A DNA stretch of 64,000 bases, taken from positions 659,713 to 723,712 of the forward strand of contig ML978157.1 of assembly GCA_010015745.1 (NCBI GenBank), read 5' to 3'. The position numbers and the translations under genes are program-made. The notes under the pieces are model-generated. The model saw only the letters and a list, made by a program, of their open reading frames with translations. It was not told where the DNA came from and ran no database searches. The stretch's first letter is position 1. Every line of letters starts with the position of its first letter. Shown here piece after piece: positions 56,641 to 64,000 of the stretch. This stretch comes from Setomelanomma holmii (Eukaryota > Ascomycota > Dothideomycetes > Pleosporales > Phaeosphaeriaceae).

Positions 56641-58661
56641 TCATGAGTGTTCCTTCCTCCTCCCACGCTCGCTTCCTTCTGCTTCATCGTCGCTGTCCGC
56701 TCCTAAGCTGAAAGTGGAGTCATTGTGGGGATGCCTCTTTTTCTCGTTGTTTACTTCTTTGTATCCATTTGCGGACTTCTTTGGCGCATCATCCAAATCA
56801 TCGAGCTCACGCTCGTCAAAGTCAGCCGCCTCGATATCCGGCCTGCGCTCTCTCCTGCGGAAGTTGTCGAGGCCCATGCCGGTAAGAAGCGACTCTCGTC
56901 CCTCGTCGCCATCGACACCTTTGTAGGCACTATTCTTGCGTCGGCTGCGCCAGAGGAAGATGGCCCATGCACCAGCGACGATGATGAGAATGACCAAGAC
57001 GACCTCGCCAGAGCGGTAGTAGGCCTTCCACTCCGCCTCTTTCAACTGCTTGGTCTTGTCCTCCTCAGCCTTGGTAGAGTTGGGATGACCCCCTACACTG
57101 GTGAGCGGGCCCTTCTCGCCATCGATGCGGCTGTCGGACGGGTCACCACCGATTGCGCTGATATCCACACCCATGAAGCGATCCAGCATATCGCGTGTGC
57201 GCTTGGGGTAGTCGAATGGCACCATGTGACTGGAGTTGTAGAAGACCACATAGGTGAGGTTTCGCACTTCCTGGTATGTACCGGCCGGCTCTCCTTCAAA
57301 CGTCCAGTCTTGCTTGGGAGCCCAAACGCCAGGAGAAAGTTGGAAACCTTTGCCACCATTCCACTGCATGTTCTCAATCATGGCCTCCGTTCCTACGTGG
57401 TTGCAGATGAAGTCCTTGTCGCCAGAAAACAGCAGAATGGGAACCTGAGCTAGAAGATCGGGCAGGAACCTGACGGTTGGCTCGCTATTCTTCGCGCGGA
57501 AATGACCCGAGACAGCGCCATTGCACTCTGACCAGCCCGTCTTCTTATCAGAGTTGATGTTCAGGGCTTGAATTACATCAGGTCGTCGGAGGTAAGGTGT
57601 GACATCTGTAAGATCCGGTGGCCAGTTCATGCCGCATGAGGAGTCGTCTCGCAGACGGATGTCGTACATGTTGACACATTGATTCATGCGGTCGGCCTTG
57701 CGATCTTTCGTTTCTTCGAGAATGGAAACCATGATCTGCTCGCACTCGCTCGTATCAACCTTGTTGTGCCCGCCGTCGTTCAGCTTCTTGATGCAAATAG
57801 ACTGTTGCGCTTCCACCCGCCGCGCCGTATCCGTGTCCGCCTGTATCATGTTGTTCTGGTAGGCAAATGGAAGGTACGCCAGGTATTGGTCCACGGGGGA
57901 AATCCAGCCGTTGCCAATAAGGAGACCTTTGAGGTTCCATTGCCGGTTGGCCTTGTTCTTGTTTCGGTTCAGAATTGCACGCGCGATGTATGGAATATGC
58001 TGCCCAGCGTAAGACTCGCCAGCGATGTAGAGCTGTCTCTGTCAGTTGCCACACATGAAGACTTGCTCGCGCGACTTACATCGTCATGTTCGTACTCTGG
58101 AAAGAGCGCGAACCATTTCTCCAAGAAAATCATCATGTGGTCGGCCATCTGGTCCAAGTCGGTGAGGTAGCTGTCGGTGTTCACGTAGCTGAAGCCGGTG
58201 CCCACGGGCTGGTCCACAAACAGCAGGTTTGCAAACTCGTCCCACGAGCCATTGTTGTACTCGAGTTTGCCGCCGTCTCGCACTCTGTATGGCCCGACCT
58301 CCATTAATGCGCCGTCCATCGAGGAGCAGCCCGGCCCGCCGTTCAGCCATAGGATTGTCCGTTGCCGGTCTGCAATGTGGCGGTTCTGATAGTGCCAGAA
58401 GAAAAGGTTGCTGTTGTGTGCTGCATCTACTTCTATGTGTCTATCGTAGAGTCAGGTCAACACTGCGACGTTCACCACTCTTAGCCTTTCTTACCCTGCA
58501 TGCATCTTCAATAATGGTCCTTCTGGTGCGCCTGGCAAATCATGTATAAAGTAGTCTGCCTGCGTCTTCTCTGCTGCAGCGCTGGGCAGCCATGACGCCG
58601 TAGCTACAAGGGCGCCCACGAGCGCTGTCCGCCATCGTGAGGCTGTGAATGTGGGCAGCAT
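56641..58661 (-). CDS. kex1: Pheromone-processing carboxypeptidase Kex1
   Basis: Three exons, 58661-58495, 58440-58080 and 58032-56641 (introns 54 and 47 nt), encode 639 residues. Order: signal peptide (TALVGALVATASWLPSAAA, about residues 12-30), S10 serine carboxypeptidase domain with oxyanion motif LNGGPGCSS, catalytic Ser183 in GESYAGQ, Asp in LFSGDKDFICNHVG and His in NSSHMVPFD, a linker, one membrane helix (about residues 518-537, VVLVILIIVAGAWAIFLW), and a ~100-residue acidic cytosolic tail for Golgi localisation. Kex1 trims C-terminal Lys and Arg from proproteins such as alpha-factor-type pheromone after Kex2 cleavage, in the late Golgi. All catalytic residues are present. Confidence 0.96.
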
Positions 58662-59701
58662 GGTGAGCCGCGAATGTTGATTTCGGGAATCCGAGGAGGC
58701 ACCGGTGCACTGTCGCTATCTCATGAGAACGCCAAAATGAAGGAGATAGTGAAGAACGCAATAAATCACTGCGCAGCGAAGACACAGTTTTAGCCCGTGG
58801 TTTATGGTATATAGGCGCTGAATGTCCCGTAGGTCGGAGTTGAGAGGTGTGGATTAGGTGGCTAAAGCGCAGCTGACGAGTCCTTGGTCGGGGTGCGAAG
58901 ACAGGGGCTGTGTTGGTAAAGATAGGCGCGCGACGGTTTCACAAGAAGGGTGAGAGGACCAACAGTGCCTCCAACATTAACGCTGAGCAAAAGACACCAA
59001 GAAAGGTTCACAAAAGCTCAACTTCGCATCTGCCGTCTATTGAAGGCATCGAGAGCTTTGTCACGGCTGCGCCAAGCTTTGGTTCGCGAGGCAAGAGTCG
59101 ATCCAATCACGCCCTAGCAGTCCAATTCCGGCAAAGTGAACCTCCGCGTCTCAAGTCACCTCCTCACAGCGATCTTGGCCACACCTAGTGGTTCTGACAC
59201 TGTTGAATCGTAGCGGGATGCTTCACCCATGTATCACACTCGTACCCTCGCGCCTGCACCACGCGAGAGGCGCACGGCAGAAGAGCTTAGCATACGCGGC
59301 TCCGCGTGGTCAACGGTCGCTTGCTTTGTATATTGTCACGAGGCACGGCAGATGAGTGTTATTCCCGAATGCACATTGTTCAAGTTGATTGAGATTCTTC
59401 TGTCTATACGCATATTGTTGGGTTTGTCTCTTAGTACAGCACTCCATAGGCCTGATTATGCAGCTGGATGTCGTAACTGCAATCGGTTCATCTACCAATA
59501 CCCGACTAAGACCTCGATTCCCGCAGTACTACATACACGTACGGAGTAGTCAACGCCCCGATCCCCAGCGACATAGCAGACTTGCCAGAACGAGCACTTT
59601 TGGCACATCGTCGAAGACTGCGTGCCACAGTGGCTTAGGCGCATTCACATCGTGCAGATGAGGCTTTTTCGAGCGCCGGGTCTATGGCTGGTAAGCAACG
59701 A
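58662..59701. other. KEX1 upstream region and SFM1 3' region
   Basis: About 1 kb without a gene. A TATATA run near 58806-58813 lies some 145 nt upstream of the KEX1 start on the minus strand and could be its TATA element. The remainder holds only short frames. Confidence 0.4.
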
Positions 59702-60559
59702 TCAGAAAAGCTCATCGATGAGGTTCTTCTCTGAGTCCTTGCTAATCAGTTCTATCATGCCCTATCAATGATGTCAGCTTGGCCTGAGGCTGAAACAGGA
59801 CATCGTCGCATGAGTTCAGGCACGTACCTCTGGCATTATGGGCTGTCCATCTTTGCCTGTTACGTAGCGGAAGGGCATCTGCGTGCTCTCATTCCTGTTG
59901 ATCTTGAGCTCCGGATGGTCGACGAATGGTATCTTCTCGACGGGTACTGCATATTGTCAGCGGACTGTGGATATCTCGAGAGTGCAGTCTAAGTACTTCT
60001 GTCTTGGACGATAATTCTTGTTACACGAACGGCAGTGTCTGTTGTCATCTGCACCGGCCCCAATCGACGTCCCTGGTAGCCCTTCTTCCGCAGCTCGGAG
60101 GTTCGGTCTGTATCCCAATTTTAGTCACTGCAAGATTTCTGCAACACTGAGACGTTGTATCACATACCTCTCGGCGGATCGTCGCCTGCAGCAAGGTCAG
60201 TGCACAGGTTCAATATAATCCTGCAGTATGGTGTGCTTACCAAGGATACCGCCAAACAGAAAGATGTCGAAGGTGTCACCATCCTCTGGGCTCAAGTCCT
60301 TGGATGCTGCAGGGTCGAGCAGGCATACTTTGTCTTTCTTGTCGGCATAGATCTCTTCAATGCCTCTGGTCTCGATATTGAGTCCTTGGATGTGCTGAAG
60401 ATTTTCTGGCAGCTTCAGGGTAGTCGGTACTGACGATAGAAGAAATTTGGCACCTGAAGCATGGGACTCTGATGCAATGGTCGCGTACTCAAGAGACGAC
60501 CAGGCTTCCAATTCAGGGTCCAGATGCTCCACGACGAAGGTCTTGCCCAGGTGGGGCAT
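59702..60559 (-). CDS. sfm1: SPOUT-type protein arginine methyltransferase Sfm1
   Basis: Five exons: 60559-60241, 60185-60168 (only 18 nt), 60107-59997, 59946-59828 and 59761-59702, with introns of 55, 60, 50 and 66 nt, encode 208 residues. The sequence follows yeast Sfm1: TFVVEHLDPELEAWSSLEY, KVCLLDPAASKDLSPEDGD, FDIFLFGGILG joined through the microexon (DDPPR) to DRTSELRKKG, then RRLGPVQMTTDTAVRVT with the cofactor knot, FVDHPELKINRNESTQMPFR, and GMIELISKDSEKNLIDEL. In yeast, Sfm1 methylates Arg146 of ribosomal protein Rps3. Every splice restores family sequence, including the 18-nt exon, so the structure is well supported. Confidence 0.93.
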
Positions 60560-61930
60560 GGTGTGCAGTTGGAGCGGAAGGAGCTGCCGGTAGCTCTTTC
60601 CTCTGGGGTTAGAAAGTAGTGAGCTGCGCTATGGTGCCCGAATTGGCGAATCAGCAACACCGCGGATGGTCTGGAAATTTCTCGATAACTTTTTCTGGCA
60701 AAATCTCGTAGTCGGTCACTTGAAACTCACGAGACCTGCAACTCTCGGTCAAACGCAAAAGCCTCCGCAGTAGCGGAATGCTCGGCACGACTAGACTGCG
60801 ATGGTAGAAGGGTTTCTAGCGGATCGGACCTTGCAAGCGGCCAATTAGCTTTGTGTCCAAGGGCGGAGCAGTGGTTCTGCCAAAGCGGGGATGCTGCCTC
60901 GAAGCTCCGAACTTGAAGCAGCACAGATGATGGCAGACTCACAGGACGACGCCCACGCTCCCATGTGATGAGGTTGCACAAGGGCTGCCATGACGGGCTC
61001 AATCGAAGATGCAGTGTGAATTGGATTGACCCTGACGATCTAGTGAGTGGGATAGCCAATGATGAGTACGCGTGACGTTGTGGGAGAGCTCTCTTTGGGA
61101 AGGCTCACGACTATCCATCATCGGCATGCCGCCAGCATCCATCAGCTATTAAACACAGCCCACTGCTCCTGGGTCTCCCATTGCTCGTGTCTCTGCGTCA
61201 ATTGAGCTGCCGAATAAGCCACAGCTTTGTAATTGCTGCCATAGTCCCGCCGCCTGCATACTGCTACATATCTCCTGCATCTACCCCTCCTTAGCTGTCA
61301 ACGGCATTCTCGACTTCTTGTGGAAGCGACGCAGCACAGTGCATCGGTGCCAAACCACTCTCACGCCATACCCAACCGTTTCGTGCCGTGGACAACGCCG
61401 GACTGCACACATTCTGACCACCCTGTCACTTCAACACCCACAACAGCCCTTTAACCTCCTTGCTTGCGCAGATCCCGAGTGTTTGGCACCTCGGGCGATC
61501 AAGGCTTATCGCAGCGACGATAGAGGGGCACTCCTTTCGAATCCTCAAATCCACGCATTTGTTTCAGCACAATCAACAAGACACTGCCACTCGAGTCCGC
61601 GCACGTCGACGTTCTGTGTTGTCAGGCAGCAGCTTCGAGACACGCCCAAGCTCGCTCGATACCCAATCGCCAGCGCTGGAAGCCGGAGCAACCGCGCAAC
61701 CACGCACCCATTCACCCTGGCTTGTTCCCTGTCACGTCCCTGCCCAAAGTGACCAGTGCGAGTCCACGACGACGGCCACTTAAACGAGCTGTTACCCTGG
61801 ACGCTTTGCCATAGCGACACCAGAACAAAGAATATACACAACACCGCAAGCCCCTCGCGAGCACCTGCCCTACCAAGAAACGTCATAAGATCTCCGAGCA
61901 ACGCACGCAACCGCAAACACACTCGCAACC
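60560..61930. other. Divergent promoter region and long IGO1 leader
   Basis: 1.37 kb between the divergent starts of SFM1 and IGO1. The right half (about 61200-61930) is pyrimidine-rich, like a long transcribed leader, and contains frames without domain resemblance (for example 61318-61783). Confidence 0.45.
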
Positions 61931-62532
61931 ATGAATCCGCACCAGCAGAACAAGGTGGACATCAGTGTACGTCATATTTTGCTTGCGCAACGCCATAGAT
62001 CCCTTGATTTCCAGTGAAGAGGGCGCTATATAGGCCTACAGTACCCCAAAGCTAACACCCGCGCAGAAGATGAATGCGGATGAGGCCCGCCTGTTCCGCC
62101 TGTACGGCAAGCTGCCCAACAAGAAGGACCTGCTCCAGAATAAGCTCAAGGTGCGTGGAATATCGCTCGCGCCTAACACCAGCGCGCATGCTGACTGCAA
62201 TCCAGGAGCGCAAGTACTTTGACAGCGGCGACTATGCCCTCTCCAAGGCTGGCAAGGCCTCAGACGTCGGCGTCACGCAGGTCGGTCGCGAGCATCCCAA
62301 CCCCGAGAAGATCCCACACATCGCCCCACCCACACCGAACGGTCTCAACGGCCACAACGGCCAGATTGGACAGAATGGCAACAGCCAGGAGAAGGCCAGT
62401 AGCCCAGTCAAGGAGGGTACATTCCTCCACCGTGAGACGAGCTTGAATCGGGAGACATCTGCGTCAGACTTTGAGAAGGAGTCGCAGGATGAGGGCGAGG
62501 CACAGACACAAGATGCTCCCGCTCAGTCGTAG
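61931..62532 (+). CDS. igo1: Endosulfine-family PP2A inhibitor Igo1
   Basis: Three exons, 61931-61966, 62067-62150 and 62206-62532 (introns 100 and 55 nt), encode 148 residues. The core NADEARLFRLYGKLPNKKDL, NKLKERKYFDSGDYALSKAG is the endosulfine/ARPP-19 signature. Ser47 in FDSGDY is the Greatwall/Rim15 phosphorylation site that turns the protein into an inhibitor of PP2A-B55. In yeast the Rim15-Igo1 branch protects mRNAs at entry into quiescence and modulates mitotic entry. The rest is disordered, Gln/Asn/Ser-rich and ends acidic. Both splices fall inside the conserved core and restore it exactly. Confidence 0.95.
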
Positions 62533-63393
62533 CAGAACCTACTGCACCACTTTGCACGCCAACTCCCCTCATGAACCTTTGCGATTTGGAACACAAAGCT
62601 CAAAATGTATCCAATACAGCACCCTTCGACGGCCTTGGAATACTGCGAAACCCCGAACTACGGCGTTGGTCACGGCGTTCTGAAATATATGCGTTGCAAT
62701 CGCTGTCATCATTCGAATCACCAATTGTGCAGTCGCTGCGCGGTTGGCATAAGAGAGAACGTTCTTCACTTCATGTGTATGGCATTTGAGCTGAACAGCG
62801 AAAACTTGACTCGAAACTAGATGTTACGGCCAATGAACTGTGTGCGTATCTGAGCATCAATTTTACAGCGATTGATTCTGCTGAGATCTTTGAGTTCCAA
62901 TTCACGTGCTTCAATGACATTATAAGCCTGCGGTTCGGCATCCAGGTGCGTATAAATGCTACTTCACCTTTTTTGTCAACTTAATGTTTCTTCCACCTTT
63001 GTGTGCATGTCATTGCTCGTACATGGGACTGTCACGTGGCAGAAACGACAAATGCTCATGTCTCGCCAACGCTCCCTCCTTTTCCCCCATTCAATTTTTC
63101 GAGCACAGCTGGGTTAATTCGCATCCCCTGAGCTGTAATCTACGCATATCGTCACTCAATACCATGAGCAGCCAAGGAGTCACTCCAAGGCACTGCAATT
63201 CAAGGTCTACCTTGTAGACGTAGCTAAAAAGATAACCAGCGTACTTGGACAGAATATACCAACCCTGTAAGAAGGTTCGGTACGTGTACCTCGTCCTGGT
63301 AGCATTGAGCCAATATTGATTGGGACCGAACGATACCGCACTCGATTCAACCACGTTACACACAGCAAATCTACAATACGACTCACCCATAAA
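62533..63393. other. Intergenic, 0.86 kb
   Basis: Downstream of IGO1. Short frames only; nothing recognised. Confidence 0.45.
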
Positions 63394-63956
63394 ATGGAGA
63401 CCTTCCTTCCGTTTTCATGGAACTTGGAGCACTTTGAAAGAATGTACGCTCCAACAACAACTTACGACCGTCAAAAGAAGTCGTGATGGTCAGGCCCACG
63501 AGATTGCAACTGGCCGAACGTTTCATGCACTGCGTTATACGGCAAAATGCGGGTAATATGACACTCGACTTGCACCGGTTCCGCTTCTGGCACGACGCGG
63601 TGGAATACCATTGTCCCAACAGGCTCGACAGCGAGGAGACGACATTCAACCGCTTATCTCATGCTATGAATGGTTTCTTCAAAGTGGTCAACATCACAAT
63701 TGTGTATCATACAAAGACGGGAAATGGAGTCGGGAGCATGATGGCGCTTGCTAAGAGGTGTGCACAAAGGTTGCTTGGAGGCCGCGAAATAGAGCACAAG
63801 ATATGTTGGAGCGACGAGCCGAAGAAGCGTGAACGTCGGGACTTGACGGCACCATACGACATAACAGTGCCTGAGTATGACAGATGGGAGAGGAGATTGG
63901 TTGCCTCGAGGAAGGTGCGAGAACGACCTCGTGACGAAACGGCTAGCTGGAGGTGA
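63394..63956 (+). CDS. Doubtful hypothetical protein at right edge
   Basis: A frame from ATG 63486 to 63956 encodes 156 residues with balanced composition and a basic C-terminus (DRWERRLVASRKVRERPRD). Directly upstream, ATG 63394 opens a 30-codon frame in another register (FLPFSWNLEHFERMYAPTT) whose TGA overlaps the second start. The two may be halves of one gene broken by a frameshift, or the upstream piece may be unrelated. In the longer frame, LHRFRFWHDAVEYHCPNRLD and FFKVVNITIVYH look like folded-protein segments, but I recognise no family. It could be a lineage-specific gene or a relic. Confidence 0.35.
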
Positions 63957-64000
63957 AAGTGCGTCCGATTTCCGACCATTGCTAAACTTGCTTCAAATGC

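Noticed and set aside
1..64000. CRISPR arrays, bacterial operons or phage genes
   Set aside because: No regularly spaced repeats were seen, and the intron-rich fungal genes throughout exclude a prokaryotic source.

Overview
The window is nuclear DNA of a filamentous ascomycete (Pezizomycotina). The evidence is short GT-AG introns (mostly 44-67 nt) inside nearly every gene, and clear fungal orthologues (PalA/Rim20, Crz1, Kex1, Igo1, Ski8, a MHYT signalling protein). The gene families and the many BTB/POZ genes suggest Dothideomycetes; that placement is inference.

Layout. 0.5-3.1 kb: a DJ-1/PfpI-like gene and the copper chaperone ATX1, both minus. 3.9-9.8 kb: PalA/Rim20 and Crz1 in tandem on plus, two regulators of alkaline-pH and cation stress. 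12.0-12.7 kb: a small mitochondrial-type protein. 13.1-20.3 kb: six BTB/POZ paralogues in tandem on minus, sharing one exon plan; only one is open to its natural end. 20.6-25.1 kb: CIA1 and a MHYT-domain membrane protein (minus). 28.0-31.4 kb: an unrecognised probable nuclear protein divergent from an acyl-CoA thioesterase. 32.1-32.4 kb: a two-exon cysteine-rich protein of 74 residues. 35.1-37.6 kb: HEM2 and a short-chain dehydrogenase. 39.1-40.0 kb: a broken D123-domain gene. 40.4-48.2 kb: a hybrid histidine kinase and a zinc-finger/protein-kinase fusion. 49.1-62.5 kb: a dense housekeeping block of SKI8, GUK1, RAE1, RAD52, KEX1, SFM1 and IGO1. The right edge holds a doubtful gene.

The housekeeping genes can be spliced by eye into uninterrupted proteins. 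The BTB array and the D123 gene carry frameshifts and nonsense codons. Because about 20 kb of neighbouring coding sequence reads without a single indel, the damage is more likely real gene decay than poor sequence. The BTB array is the most unusual structure in the window: a tandem family caught in duplication and decay, with compensated frame swaps in two members.

All exon limits were placed by eye from splice signals and family knowledge. No alignment, gene predictor or database search was run.
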